NCBI RefSeq assembly: GCF_001425745.1
Contig: NZ_LMDF01000010.1
Location: forward strand, 1 to 64,000
Source of the DNA: Caulobacter sp. Root343
GTDB lineage: Bacteria > Pseudomonadota > Alphaproteobacteria > Caulobacterales > Caulobacteraceae
Reading direction: 5' to 3'
DNA length: 64,000 nucleotides
How positions within the stretch are numbered: the stretch's first letter is position 1; every line of letters begins with the position of its first letter. Shown here piece after piece: positions 1 through 9,579 of this stretch. Position numbers and translations under genes: made by a program. A model generated the notes under the pieces. The model had not been told where the DNA came from, ran no database searches, and saw nothing but the letters and a program-made list of their open reading frames with translations.

Positions 1-1735
1 TGCGCCCAAGGAACCCATCGAACTTCTGATGGAACACGTCGGCGTTGAAGGTCAGCCGGCGGTCGAACATTTGGGTTTTGATGCCAAGCTCGATCGCGTC
101 CGAGCGCTCCGGACGGGTAAGGATCAGGCTGGTGACAGGCGGTGCCCCGACCGCGGCCGTTCCATCGCGGTAGGAACGGCCATACGAAGCATAGGCCGTC
201 ACGTCCGAGTTGAACTCGTAGGTGAGGCTCGCCCCCCCGGTCAGAGGCTTGCGCGTGCGATTGCCCAGCTTGGGATCGATGGTGTTGGTCGGACCGTCCT
301 TGAAGCCCGGGATGAAGAAGGCTGGCAAGCCTGCGGAGGTGACAGTCTGAGTGCTGTACTGCTCGCTATCGATCTTGGCATAGCGGGCGGCAACTTCCAG
401 GCGCAGTTTTTCGGTGAACTGGAAGCTGCTGCTGGCCGCCACCGCCAAGGTCTTGGTCTTGCCGCCGACCGTGAGATCCAGGTCGATCGGCAAGTAGAGT
501 CCATAGCTGTACGGGAAGGGCGTGGCCGGCGCGGCGTTGGCGAAGAAGACCGGCGAGCCCTGGAGCACGCGGGTGTCGCCGCTGCCCTTGTTGGCGAAGA
601 CGGTGACACTGTAGTTCCAGAATTGCCGGCCCTTGGAGGCCAGGCGCAGTTCACCGGTGTCGTTCTTCACGGGCGAGATGGCGATCTGCCCCAAAACCAG
701 TCCAGGAACCGTATTGGCCGTGTCGTTGTCGCCCCGTTGGTCCAGCTTCGTGTTCTGGTGGCCGCCAACGAAAGATAGCGTGTGCTCGCCAAGATCCCAT
801 TCGGCGGACAGCGTCAGGATCTTGGTGCGGTTCTTGTAGAGTCTTTGGCCGTCGGTCACGGCGATACGATCGTAGCGATCGGCGGCGGGTCCGCTGCGGG
901 CCGGTTCAAACAGGCTTGGCTGCGCGCCGGCGCCGATCACCTGCATGTATTGCAGGTTTCTCGCGTTCAGGTCCTGGTAGGTCAGGTCGGCGCGGAAATT
1001 GTCGGTGGGCGCGAACGCCAGCGAGATCCGGCCACTCTTGGTCTTGCTGTAGGAGTGATCACCGCGCGTGACGTTGGTCACCTGGTTAAGTTCATTGCGA
1101 TCGCTGAGCAGAGACGCGCGGAGCGCCAGCTTGCCAGGGATCAGCGGAACAGACACCGCACCTTGCAGGTTGACGGCGTCGCGATCGGTGCCCATCGCCT
1201 GGACATAGCCGGTGACACGGTCAAGGTCGGCGCGACGCGTGCGCAGCGTGATCGCGCCGGCAGGGGCCGTGCGCCCACGCAGAGCGCCTTGAGGACCACG
1301 CAGGACCTCGATCTGTTCCAGGTCATACATGGCCGTGAACATCGACTGGGCGTCGCTCGGGACCTCGTTGAAATAGAAGTCGACGGCCGGCGAGGTGCCC
1401 TGATCAGGGTCGAAAGCGATGCCGCGCAAGGTGGCGGTATTGTTGCGGCCGCCGGTGTTGGTCAAGGCCAGACCGGGCGACAGTTGCTGCACATCCTTGA
1501 CGTCGGTGAGGTTGAGCTTCTGGAGCGTCTCACCGCTCGCGACATCCACCGACATCGGCACGTCCTGCAATCGCCGCGCGCTGCGCGTCGCAGTGACGAT
1601 CACTTCGGCCACCACATCTTGGTTGGCCGCTGGCGCGTTGCTGCCCGCAGCCTGTTGCGCCAGAGCCGGCGTCAGAGGCGCCAACGACATGAATGCGGCG
1701 CTCGTCAGGAGCGCACCACGCAGAATCCGGGTCAT
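1..1735 (-). CDS. TonB-dependent outer-membrane receptor, C-terminus beyond window
   Basis: The reading frame stays open to the window edge, so the 3' part of the gene is missing; about 578 residues are visible. It starts at ATG 1735 behind a GGGAGG ribosome site. A signal peptide ending in ALAQQ is followed by a TonB-box-like EVIVTATR, then a plug domain (VPMSVDVASGE, QLSPGLALTNTGGRNNTATLRG) and the first barrel strands. There is no STN domain, so it is a transport-only receptor. It probably imports an oligosaccharide or glycoside, because it lies downstream of GH3 and near GH2, GH39 and GH106 genes. An operator-like palindrome sits about 30 bases upstream of the start. The substrate is inferred from neighbours only. 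Confidence 0.9.
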   Translation of the reverse strand, partial: MTRILRGALLTSAAFMSLAPLTPALAQQAAGSNAPAANQDVVAEVIVTATRSARRLQDVPMSVDVASGETLQKLNLTDVKDVQQLSPGLALTNTGGRNNTATLRGIAFDPDQGTSPAVDFYFNEVPSDAQSMFTAMYDLEQIEVLRGPQGALRGRTAPAGAITLRTRRADLDRVTGYVQAMGTDRDAVNLQGAVSVPLIPGKLALRASLLSDRNELNQVTNVTRGDHSYSKTKSGRISLAFAPTDNFRADLTYQDLNARNLQYMQVIGAGAQPSLFEPARSGPAADRYDRIAVTDGQRLYKNRTKILTLSAEWDLGEHTLSFVGGHQNTKLDQRGDNDTANTVPGLVLGQIAISPVKNDTGELRLASKGRQFWNYSVTVFANKGSGDTRVLQGSPVFFANAAPATPFPYSYGLYLPIDLDLTVGGKTKTLAVAASSSFQFTEKLRLEVAARYAKIDSEQYSTQTVTSAGLPAFFIPGFKDGPTNTIDPKLGNRTRKPLTGGASLTYEFNSDVTAYASYGRSYRDGTAAVGAPPVTSLILTRPERSDAIELGIKTQMFDRRLTFNADVFHQKFDGFLGR

Positions 1736-1765
1736 GAAAGTCCCTCCCTACCCCAATTATATTAT

Positions 1766-1783
1766 TAGTACGTCACTGTACTA
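1766..1783. promoter_or_regulatory. Operator-like palindrome, site A
   Basis: TAGTAC-gtcact-GTACTA is a perfect 6-6-6 inverted repeat, 31 bases upstream of the TonB receptor start. The same pattern occurs at 4710, 7796, 7917 and 63448, always just upstream of a glycoside-hydrolase unit. Confidence 0.65.
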
Positions 1784-1895
1784 TATCTTGCCGTGGCAAG
1801 GCTGAGTCAAGTCGCGAACAGCGAGCTTGGCGCGACCTTCATCGTGTATGTTGCCGTCGCGCCACGCTGGGCGCGTCGCAGCCGGATGGCGCTTG

Positions 1896-4241
1896 TTAGG
1901 CCCCGGCTTCTAGCTCCAGGCTGGCCCCCGCGCCGGCATAGGCCGAGGGCGCTATCCAAACGTCGTAGACGCCGCTATCGGCCTTATTGACCAGGTCCTG
2001 GTGGATGAAGGCCAGATCCGTCGACGTCACCTCGAACTCCACGATCGCGCTTTCCCCAGGCGCAAGATCCAATAGTCGAATGTTCTTGAGGACGCGGACA
2101 GGCTGCACCGGATTGGCGGCCCGGGCATGCACGTAGAGCTGCGCAACCTCTCGCTGCGCGCGCGCGCCCTGATTGGTGATCTGGGCGCGCACCTTCACCG
2201 ACCCACGCTTCGAGAGTCGAGGAGCACTGAGTTCGGTCGATCCATAACTGACGTTGGAATAGCCAAGGCCGTGGCCAAACGGGTAGAGCGCCCGATTGGA
2301 GACTTCGCGATAGCGCGTCCGGGAACCCGCCGGGCCGGAACCTTCCGGCCGCCCACTGGAACGGTGATTGTAGAAGAAGGGCTGCTGACCGGAGCGTTGC
2401 GGGAAACTGATCGGCAGCCGGCCTTGCGGCGCGTGGTCGCCGAAAACAACATCGGCGATGGCGTTGCCAGATTCCGAACCCAGGAACCAGGTGCACATGA
2501 TGGCCTGCGCGTTCGCCACGGCTCCGGAGAGCTCCAGCGCGCGACCATGTTTGAGCAGGACGACCATCGGCTTGCCAAGCGCTGCGATCGCCTCGACCAG
2601 ATCTTGCTGGGCCCGCGGAATGGAGAGATCGACGCGCGAGGCCCCCTCCCCCGACATGATCGCGGTCTCGCCAATATAGAGGACGGCGACGTCCGAAGCC
2701 TTGGCCGCGGCGACGGCGGCCTCGATGCCACCCGGTATGGCCTTCTCCACGCCGCAACCTTGAACGACCGACAAGGAGGCGGACGCATCGAGCGCGGCCC
2801 GGAACCCCTCCTCCAACGTCACAGCGGACTTGAAATCGGGGAAGACCATCCACGGTCCGAGCGCGTTGGACCGGTCGGTGACGAACGGCCCCAGTAGAGC
2901 AATCGACGTGCCGGTCTTTGGGAGCGGCAGAAGACCATTGTCGTTCTTGAGCAGAACGAGCGATTTGCGCGCGCTCTCGCGCGCCAACGCCACGCTATCA
3001 GGCTTGCGAATATCCGTGGTCAAGCGCTCCGGATCCAGCGATCGGTAGGGGTTTTCAAACAGACCCAACGCCTTCTTGACCCGCAGCACTCGCCTGACGG
3101 CCTCGTCGAGTACGCGCATCGAAAGTCGGCCGCCTTGGACGAGGCCGGGAATATGCTTCAGGTACAGCCCACCATGGATCGATAGATCGCAACCCGCCGT
3201 AATGGCCTTGAGCACCGCGTCGGCTTCGTCCACCGCAAAGCCGTGCGCGACCAATTCCTTCTCCGACCCGAAGTCGGTCACCACGACACCCTTGAAATCC
3301 CACTCACCGCGCAGGATGTCCGTCAGGAGATGATGGTTGCCGGTGGACGGCACGCCCGCCACGTCATTGAAACTGGCCATGGTCGAAAGCGCGCCGGCGG
3401 CGAACGCGGCGCGGAACGGCGGCAAATGGGTTTCGCGTAGCGTGGTCTCTGGAATATCGGCCGAGGCATAGTCCAAGCCCGCCTGCACCGCGCCATAGCC
3501 GGCGAAGTGCTTGGGACAGGCCAAGAGCACATCGGGTCGGCGCAGATCTTCGCCCTGGAACCCTTTCACGCGAGCTTGGGCGATGTGAGCGCCAAGCCAA
3601 GGATCTTCTCCCGCCGCCTCCACCACGCGTCCCCACCTCTGGTCGCGAGCCACGTCGACAGACGGCGCGAACGTCCAGTGAAGCCCGAAGGCCGTGGCCT
3701 CGAGCGCCGTCGCGCGCGCCGTGCGCGCGCAGAGGTCTGCGTCGAAACTCGCAGCCTCGCCCAGAGGCACCGGGAACGCGGTTTTGAGGCCGTGAATGAT
3801 GTCGGCGGCAAAGACGAGGGGAATGCCCAATCGCGACTTTTCCACCGCGATCGTCTGCATGGTCCTACCCAAGCGGACATCGTCGCCGTTAAAGAGCCCT
3901 GTCAGGCGACCCTTGCGTATGTCCTCGAGCACTACTTGCAGCGCAGGTTCCGGACCCGTCTGCGGATTGACGAGTCGACCCATGCCCTGAGCGCCGGACA
4001 TGGTCAGTTGCCCAGCCTTCTCCTCCACCGTCATCTTGCCGATGAGGGCTTCGATAAAGGGATCGGGCGCCCAGCGAACACGCGCGGCGAGGGCCGGCTG
4101 CGCGGCGGCCAAGGCGGCCAGACAGGCCCCGCTTTTCAGAAAGCGCCGGCGCGCCGGATTGATTTGGCTTCGCAGCGACTGGCTCACGACCGGGCGTCTT
4201 TCTAAAAGCTGTCGGCCAAGCAACGGCGCTGGCCGTCGCAT
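1896..4241 (-). CDS. GH3 family beta-glycosidase (Tat-exported)
   Basis: This 781-residue protein belongs to glycoside hydrolase family 3, which removes terminal beta-linked glucose or xylose with retention. The N-terminus carries a twin-arginine-like signal (RRRFLKSG then a hydrophobic stretch ending in ALAARV). The TIM-barrel domain has KHFAGYG and the nucleophile motif VVVTDFGSE with Asp323. The second domain (ALLGP, YIGETAIMSGEGAS) and a C-terminal fibronectin-III-like domain complete a BglX-like layout of normal length. It follows the small secreted protein at 4329-4679 and precedes the TonB receptor, all on the minus strand, so it is probably controlled by site B. The exact sugar is not resolved. 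Start chosen at the first ATG before the Tat motif; its ribosome site is weak. Confidence 0.9.
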   Translation of the reverse strand: MRRPAPLLGRQLLERRPVVSQSLRSQINPARRRFLKSGACLAALAAAQPALAARVRWAPDPFIEALIGKMTVEEKAGQLTMSGAQGMGRLVNPQTGPEPALQVVLEDIRKGRLTGLFNGDDVRLGRTMQTIAVEKSRLGIPLVFAADIIHGLKTAFPVPLGEAASFDADLCARTARATALEATAFGLHWTFAPSVDVARDQRWGRVVEAAGEDPWLGAHIAQARVKGFQGEDLRRPDVLLACPKHFAGYGAVQAGLDYASADIPETTLRETHLPPFRAAFAAGALSTMASFNDVAGVPSTGNHHLLTDILRGEWDFKGVVVTDFGSEKELVAHGFAVDEADAVLKAITAGCDLSIHGGLYLKHIPGLVQGGRLSMRVLDEAVRRVLRVKKALGLFENPYRSLDPERLTTDIRKPDSVALARESARKSLVLLKNDNGLLPLPKTGTSIALLGPFVTDRSNALGPWMVFPDFKSAVTLEEGFRAALDASASLSVVQGCGVEKAIPGGIEAAVAAAKASDVAVLYIGETAIMSGEGASRVDLSIPRAQQDLVEAIAALGKPMVVLLKHGRALELSGAVANAQAIMCTWFLGSESGNAIADVVFGDHAPQGRLPISFPQRSGQQPFFYNHRSSGRPEGSGPAGSRTRYREVSNRALYPFGHGLGYSNVSYGSTELSAPRLSKRGSVKVRAQITNQGARAQREVAQLYVHARAANPVQPVRVLKNIRLLDLAPGESAIVEFEVTSTDLAFIHQDLVNKADSGVYDVWIAPSAYAGAGASLELEAGA

Positions 4242-4296
4242 GAAAGCCTGACGTTAGACGAGGGTTCTAGACCGCTTGGTCTCGATAGCGGCGACA

Positions 4297-4320
4297 GGGG
4301 CGCCCGCATGCGGGCGCCCC
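4297..4320 (-). terminator. Perfect GC-rich hairpin between small secreted protein and GH3
   Basis: The 24-base palindrome with arms GGGGCGCCCGCA and TGCGGGCGCCCC lies 8 bases past the stop of the small secreted protein. There is no T run on either side, so it may be a processing or attenuation hairpin rather than a full terminator. Confidence 0.4.
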
Positions 4321-4328
4321 AGAAAGAC

Positions 4329-4679
4329 TTACTTGCCTTGGGCCTTGAAGTCCGCGTTGATGGCCGCGAGCTTGGCGTCCGTGATGACGTCGGGCGAATA
4401 GCTCTGAATGGCCACCAGGGTCATGCCCCGCGCCATGTCCACCTGGTCGCTCGCCACGACGTCGGGCAGATGCTTGGCCAGGATCGCCTTTGCCGCCGGG
4501 TTGTCCAGAATGTCGCCGATCGGCGTGTCTTCCGAGCTCATCGACTTCAGGGCAGCGATCTGCGCCGCCGTCGGCGCAACGGCGGCCGCCGCGGCGGGCT
4601 TGGCCGCGGGCGCGGCCGATTGAGCATGAGCGGCCGAAGCCAGGACCATCGCAGCGGCCGCAAGCACAACAATACGCAT
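4329..4679 (-). CDS. Small secreted alanine-rich protein
   Basis: A 116-residue protein starting at ATG 4679, chosen because GGAGG lies 6 bases upstream; a longer in-frame start at 4709 would abut site B. It has a Sec signal peptide (MRIVVLAAAAMVLASAAHAQ), an Ala/Pro linker and a helical C-terminal part containing TPIGDILDNPAAKAILAKHLPDV and MARGMTLVAIQSYSPD in two blocks. From memory, a similar helical module is attached to the C-terminus of some secreted enzymes in Caulobacter and sphingomonads; here it stands alone. No catalytic motif is visible. It is the first gene after site B and is followed by the GH3 gene, so it probably acts in the periplasm with the glycosidases. Confidence 0.75.
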   Translation of the reverse strand: MRIVVLAAAAMVLASAAHAQSAAPAAKPAAAAAVAPTAAQIAALKSMSSEDTPIGDILDNPAAKAILAKHLPDVVASDQVDMARGMTLVAIQSYSPDVITDAKLAAINADFKAQGK

Positions 4680-4709
4680 TCGTTTCCTCCAAAATGCCTT
4701 AGCCAACAA

Positions 4710-4727
4710 TAGTACAATATCGTTCTA
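4710..4727. promoter_or_regulatory. Operator-like palindrome, site B
   Basis: TAGTAC-aatatc-GTTCTA, 31 bases upstream of the small secreted protein start. The symmetry extends outward to CAATAGTAC and GTTCTATTG with a single mismatch, making this one of the best copies. Confidence 0.65.
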
Positions 4728-4812
4728 TTGCAATCTCATTCGCGCCTTCGCGACCTCTTGTCACGCACTTTCGTTTCCGGCGATCTCCGACAGCTTGCTT
4801 GGCCGCCCCACC

Positions 4813-7722
4813 CTAGTTGGCCTCAACGAAAACGGGCTGAGGTAGACCCACAACCTCACCTGATGACACCGTGAAGATCAGAGCGATGCGAACATCATCC
4901 CTACCCGCGGGCAACTCGACCGTGACCGCGCCAGTGGCGGGTTGAGCCTTGGAGGCGACAAGCCGCTTGTCGGCGAGCAAGTCACACCGCCCCGCGACGC
5001 CAGTGAAGATCAGGCGCACGCCTGACGCCTTCATAGCCGGACTGAGAACGACGTGCGCCGTGACCATCACAAACCCAGAAGAGGGCGAGGGTTCGGGCGC
5101 CTCTCCCGCGGTCACGAGCCCCCAACTGTTCATGTCGTTCGCGGCGACCTCTTCGTCGCCGCCGGGGCGCTCGGCAAAGACTGGAGATCGTCTCCACGCC
5201 TGAACCGTGAAGCGGCGGGACGCCGGCGGCGATGCGGGGATCGATCTTGCGACCAGCACCAGCGTCAATGGCCGCGCAGGCGCCAAGGTTGAGCTCTGCG
5301 CCGACAGGCGCAGAGCCCCCTGGTCGCGAGCCCGGGTCTGCACGATCACTTGCGCCCGCCCATTGAACAGACGCACTTCTCCCCCCTTCGACGGGGCAAG
5401 TGACGTTGGGTCCCCGTTGCCGAGCCCGATGATCCGGCCGCTGACGACGCCTAATGACACCAGGTCATTGGCGCTGGGCGCAGGCCGGCCCTTGGCGTCC
5501 AGGGCCTCGATCGTGACCGGCTGGCAGTCAACGCCATCGGCGTACATTCGCGAACGGTCCGGCGTGAGCCGCAAACGCACGGCGGGTCCCGTGGTTTCGA
5601 CCTGGTCACGCGCCACGATCCGCCCATTGGACCACCCCCGAGCCTCCAGCCGGCCAGGGGCGTATGGGACTTCGAACGTCACCATGTCGAAGGGATCCGC
5701 CTTCGCGTCGCCGACGCTCTTTCCGTTCAAGAAGAGCTGAACCCGTTCGACATTGGTGGCGATCATGACCTTGATCGGCTCCCCTTCCTGCCCCGGCCAG
5801 GTCCAGTGCGGCAGAATGTCGAGGAGCGGGCGATCCTTCACCCACATGGCGCGGCGCAGGTAGAAGGCGGACTTGGGGAAGCCGCAAAGGTCCATCGCGC
5901 CAAAATAGCTCGAATTGGCCGGCCAGCGATGGGGGGTCGGCTCGCCGTGATAGTCAAAGCCGGTCCACCCGAAACCGCCAGCCATGAAGGGACGCGTTTC
6001 GATCATTTTCCACGCTTCGCGATGGGTGGCGCCCCAACCTGCGCGCTGGGTGTCATCGCTTGAGGCCACCATCGCCTTGCGATCACTGATCCAGGCGCCC
6101 CGCGTGATGAACGCGCTCGTATCCTCCGAACTCAGCATGGGCTTGTCCGGATTGGCCCGGTGATAGCGATCGTATTCCCTGTGCTGGTAATTGAAACCAA
6201 CCACATCGACGGCCTGGGCGACGTTGACGGGAGCCATTTGGCCAGCGCTCATCGCGGCGGTGACCGGACGCGTGTCGTCCAACCGCTTAACGGCATCGAC
6301 AACGCGGCGGGCCATCTCGAAGCCGATCGGTGTGGACTGGGTCGGCTCTTCGTTGAAGATCGACCAAAGGATCACACAAGGCCGATTGCGGTCGCGCCGG
6401 ATCAGCCAATCGAGTTGTTCGGTATAGTCGGGGGAGACGCTGAAGTTTCGGTTCTCGTCCATGACGAGCATGCCCAGCCGGTCGCAGGCGTCGAGCAAAG
6501 CGACGTCCGGCGCTCCGTGCGAACAGCGGATCGCATTGCACCCCATCGCCTTCAACTGCTTCACCCGCCATTCGACGAGCGCCGGGGGCACCGCCACGCC
6601 GACGCCGGCGTGGTCTTGATGGATACACATCCCTTTGAGTTTGACGTGCTGGCCGTTCAGGAAGAACCCTCGTGTGGCGTCGAAGGCGATAGACCGAAAC
6701 CCACACGGCGTCAGCCGCTCGTCGATCACGACGCCGTCGCGAAGCACTCGCGTACGGGTCGCGTAAAGATAGGGGTCCTCAACAGACCAAAGCCGCGGCG
6801 CGGCGATCTCAAGTGGAACCGAAACGGTCGGTCTTTCGAAGGCGGCGATCCGCGCGGCCCCGACGCCGGCGACCACGACCCTGCCCTCGCGATCGAGCAA
6901 TTCCGTATGGACCTCGACCTTCACGGGCGCGGCCTCAACCGAGTAGAGCGACACCTCCACCGGCAGGCGCCAGCGGCCGTCGACGAGGCGAGGATTGGCG
7001 TGGACACCGTCTGTAACGATGCTGACCGGGCCACGTTCTATGAGCCAGACATCGCGGTAGATCCCCGCGCCCTCGTACCACCACCCCTCAAGCGCGTCGG
7101 CATCGACCCTTACGACCAAAATATTGGCGGCCGCGCCGAACCGCGCCATGGCCGTCACGTCGATGAGAACTGAATTGTAGCCGGACCAATTGTGCGCCAC
7201 GACGTTTCCGTTGAACCAGATCGTGGCGTTCGTAGCGACCGCGCCAAACTGAAGTTCGAAATACCGTCCGCGCTTGTCTGCATCCAGAACGATGGATCGT
7301 CGGTACCAGCCATACCCCCGCTTGCGGTAGCCTTGAGCCATGTTCTCGGCCGGATCTGGAGGTGTCTCGATCGCCCAATCATGCGGCAGATCGAGCTCGC
7401 GCCACTGACTGTCGTCATAGCTAATGGCGGCGGCGCCACGCGCGCCGCCCGCCTTGGCGCTGCTATATGAACCGGCATGGTCGAGCAGTTTGGGCGGGAC
7501 AATATCGCCCAGATGAAACCTCCAGCCCGCGTTCAGAGACAGGGCGCCTCTTTCTGGAGGCACGATAACCGCCTCGCTCAACTCGCCGCCGGACGCAAAG
7601 ACGCTCCCTGCGACGGCGCCCTGGACGCCGGACGGCAGCGCTGTGCTGGCCATGGCCGTGGCGAAGAGTTGCAGGACACGTCGACGCTGAATGTCGCCCA
7701 AGCCTTGGTCGTGGTCTGACAT
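4813..7722 (-). CDS. GH2 family glycosidase (beta-galactosidase-like, Tat-exported)
   Basis: This 969-residue protein has the GH2 order: twin-arginine-like signal (RRRVLQLFATAM), sugar-binding jelly roll (LNAGWRFHLGD, DLPHDWAIE, GYGWYRR), immunoglobulin-like domain, TIM barrel and an extended C-terminus. The acid/base is Glu458 in SIFNEEP and the likely nucleophile is Glu533 in MLSSEDTS. The C-terminal 300 residues look like the extra beta-sandwich domains of long GH2 enzymes. The family includes beta-galactosidases, glucuronidases and mannosidases, so specificity is open. ATG 7722 follows GGGAGAG. It is divergent from the GH39 gene, with sites C and D in the shared promoter region. Confidence 0.9.
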   Translation of the reverse strand: MSDHDQGLGDIQRRRVLQLFATAMASTALPSGVQGAVAGSVFASGGELSEAVIVPPERGALSLNAGWRFHLGDIVPPKLLDHAGSYSSAKAGGARGAAAISYDDSQWRELDLPHDWAIETPPDPAENMAQGYRKRGYGWYRRSIVLDADKRGRYFELQFGAVATNATIWFNGNVVAHNWSGYNSVLIDVTAMARFGAAANILVVRVDADALEGWWYEGAGIYRDVWLIERGPVSIVTDGVHANPRLVDGRWRLPVEVSLYSVEAAPVKVEVHTELLDREGRVVVAGVGAARIAAFERPTVSVPLEIAAPRLWSVEDPYLYATRTRVLRDGVVIDERLTPCGFRSIAFDATRGFFLNGQHVKLKGMCIHQDHAGVGVAVPPALVEWRVKQLKAMGCNAIRCSHGAPDVALLDACDRLGMLVMDENRNFSVSPDYTEQLDWLIRRDRNRPCVILWSIFNEEPTQSTPIGFEMARRVVDAVKRLDDTRPVTAAMSAGQMAPVNVAQAVDVVGFNYQHREYDRYHRANPDKPMLSSEDTSAFITRGAWISDRKAMVASSDDTQRAGWGATHREAWKMIETRPFMAGGFGWTGFDYHGEPTPHRWPANSSYFGAMDLCGFPKSAFYLRRAMWVKDRPLLDILPHWTWPGQEGEPIKVMIATNVERVQLFLNGKSVGDAKADPFDMVTFEVPYAPGRLEARGWSNGRIVARDQVETTGPAVRLRLTPDRSRMYADGVDCQPVTIEALDAKGRPAPSANDLVSLGVVSGRIIGLGNGDPTSLAPSKGGEVRLFNGRAQVIVQTRARDQGALRLSAQSSTLAPARPLTLVLVARSIPASPPASRRFTVQAWRRSPVFAERPGGDEEVAANDMNSWGLVTAGEAPEPSPSSGFVMVTAHVVLSPAMKASGVRLIFTGVAGRCDLLADKRLVASKAQPATGAVTVELPAGRDDVRIALIFTVSSGEVVGLPQPVFVEAN

Positions 7723-7795
7723 CCGCGCTCTCCCTGGAAGACACTGCCGTTCGCGATCCGACGGCGTTCAGATGCATCTAGGCCAAGCGGCTAAA

Positions 7796-7813
7796 TAGTT
7801 CAATATCGTATCA
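7796..7813. promoter_or_regulatory. Operator-like palindrome, site C
   Basis: TAGTTC-aatatc-GTATCA, 74 bases upstream of the GH2 start. It has three mismatches to the consensus halves but keeps the AATATC centre also seen at sites B and F. Confidence 0.55.
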
Positions 7814-7916
7814 TTTTTGATGACGGGCCGCGAAAGCGGCTTTTGGTCGGCTTGCCTGCGGCCGACCGGGCTCGCCGCGGGCAAACTGTGCAAGGGACCT
7901 TGACCCAGGATAATAA

Positions 7917-7934
7917 TAGTACAAAATCGTCCTA
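7917..7934. promoter_or_regulatory. Operator-like palindrome, site D
   Basis: TAGTAC-aaaatc-GTCCTA, 71 bases upstream of the GH39 start. Sites C and D together occupy the 282-base divergent region 7723-8004, which otherwise holds only promoter sequence. Confidence 0.6.
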
Positions 7935-8004
7935 ATAACGATCTTTGCCCTCGCGACGGCTATCGAGCCGGGGGGCATGGCTTTGTACGGGAGGAAGGGC
8001 TTTG

Positions 8005-9507
8005 ATGGACGACAAGACCTTTATGACGCGCCGCCGATTCACCGCGACCGGCGCGGCGCTCGGCGCGGGAGCGCTGGCCACACCGGCCCTTGCCCGCCTC
8101 GCGACCGAGCAGGTCGAGATCGACCTGAGGAAAGATGTCGGTCCTCTAACGCACGTTTGGTCGCGCAGCGTCGGGTCAGACCGCGCGGCGATCACGCTCC
8201 GCGAGTCCTGGCGCAAGGATTTGGATCGGGCCAAGGCCGAAATGGGCGTGGAGCGTGTACGTTTCCACGGCATTTTCGCCGACGAGCTTGGGAGCGGGAC
8301 GAATTTTCAGAACGTCAACGCGGTCTATGACGGTCTTCTGGAACGGGGCGTGCAACCGTTCGTCGAACTAGGCTTCATGCCCAAGCGGTTTGCGAGCGGA
8401 ACCAAGGAGTTCGGTTTCTACCGCGCAAACGTCTCGCCTCCTAAATCCCTGGATGCGTGGGCGGAGTACATCAGCAAGTTCGTTCGCCACCTCGTCGCAC
8501 GCTATGGCGCAGCCGAGGTGCGCCAGTGGTATTTCGAGGTCTGGAACGAGCCCAACCTGCAGGATTGGTTCTGGAGCGGCACCCAGGAAGAGTATTTTGC
8601 GCTCTACAAGGCCACGGCTAAGGCCGTAAAAGACGTTGATCCACTGATCAAGGTTGGCGGCCCCGCCACCTCCGCAGTGCAGTGGCTTCCCCAATTCCTC
8701 GGCTATTGCGCCCAGAACAACGCGCCGGTCGATTTCGTCTCGACCCACATCTATCCTGGAGACGATCAGGCGGTCGTCTTTGGTCAAGCCAACAAATTCA
8801 AGCAGCACGATGTCGTATTCCAGGCTGTTGCACTGGCTCGGGCCCAGATCGACGCGACCCCGTTCAAGGGCGCCGAGCTCTGGTTGGACGAATGGTCCTC
8901 CGATAGCCCGGCCATGATCGCTCACACGATCATGAACAGCCTGCCCTACTGCCAGGGCATGAGCCAATGGCAGCTCAGCGGGACCTACGAGGAAAACCTG
9001 GTCGAAGCCTGGATCTTCAAGAAGGGGCAGAACGGCTGGGGCATCCTCGCGAAGGGCAACATCGCCAAGCCCGAGTTCAACACCTACAAACTGCTCCACC
9101 GGCTCGGCGACCGACGGCTGGCCGCCAAAGGCCCCGCCCTTGCATCGACCAAGGGCAAGGCCGTTTCCGCGCTCGTCTGGAACCTGGCGGACGTCCAACA
9201 GGCGCCCGGCATCCCCGGCGCGAGCAGCGAGCGCAGGGTCGTCGGCGAGCCCAAGGCCATCTCGGTCCGCTTCCTGGGCGCAAAGAAGGGACAGAGGGTC
9301 CGCGTCAGCTATGTCGACCAGGAGCGGGGCTCTCCCTATCCCGAATGGCGCTCGCTCGGCTCGCCGCAGTATCCCACCCGCGAACAGATGGCGCTGATCA
9401 AGAAAGCGGCGGAACTCGCCCCGCCGGAGGTGCATGCCCTCGACACCTCGGGCCAACTGACCCTCCAACTGCCCGCCGAAGGCGTGGCGCTGATCGAGCT
9501 CGCCTGA
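8005..9507 (+). CDS. GH39 family glycosidase (beta-xylosidase-like, Tat-exported)
   Basis: A 500-residue protein starting at ATG 8005, chosen for the GGGAGGAAGGG ribosome site. A twin-arginine-like signal (MTRRRFTATGAALG) is followed by the family 39 barrel. Acid/base Glu182 lies in FEVWNEPN and the nucleophile is probably Glu296 in ELWLDEWSS. VDFVSTHIYPGDD and a C-terminal beta-sandwich match beta-xylosidase or iduronidase-like GH39 enzymes. It is co-directional with the GH106 gene 200 bases downstream, and site D lies upstream. A terminal beta-xylose is the most likely target but this cannot be proven from sequence. Confidence 0.88.
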   Translation: MDDKTFMTRRRFTATGAALGAGALATPALARLATEQVEIDLRKDVGPLTHVWSRSVGSDRAAITLRESWRKDLDRAKAEMGVERVRFHGIFADELGSGTNFQNVNAVYDGLLERGVQPFVELGFMPKRFASGTKEFGFYRANVSPPKSLDAWAEYISKFVRHLVARYGAAEVRQWYFEVWNEPNLQDWFWSGTQEEYFALYKATAKAVKDVDPLIKVGGPATSAVQWLPQFLGYCAQNNAPVDFVSTHIYPGDDQAVVFGQANKFKQHDVVFQAVALARAQIDATPFKGAELWLDEWSSDSPAMIAHTIMNSLPYCQGMSQWQLSGTYEENLVEAWIFKKGQNGWGILAKGNIAKPEFNTYKLLHRLGDRRLAAKGPALASTKGKAVSALVWNLADVQQAPGIPGASSERRVVGEPKAISVRFLGAKKGQRVRVSYVDQERGSPYPEWRSLGSPQYPTREQMALIKKAAELAPPEVHALDTSGQLTLQLPAEGVALIELA

Positions 9508-9546
9508 TTGGCGCGAGTTAAAGCGGGCGCCGTTTGGCCGAACTTC

Positions 9547-9579
9547 CCGAACAGGGACCCCTTCCAGGTCCTTGTTCGG
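9547..9579 (+). terminator. Hairpin after GH39
   Basis: CCGAACAGGGACC-loop-GGTCCTTGTTCGG forms a 13-bp stem with one G-T pair, 40 bases after the GH39 stop. There is no T tract, so it may only attenuate transcription into GH106. The rest of the 200-base gap shows no gene. Confidence 0.4.

Noticed and set aside
29..1768. Long plus-strand open frames over the first TonB receptor
   Set aside because: They are antisense shadows; the minus strand reads as a continuous TonB receptor with signal peptide and plug motifs.
6160..7173. 337-residue plus-strand frame inside GH2
   Set aside because: Composition rich in Arg, His and Gly without family motifs; the GH2 on the other strand is complete.
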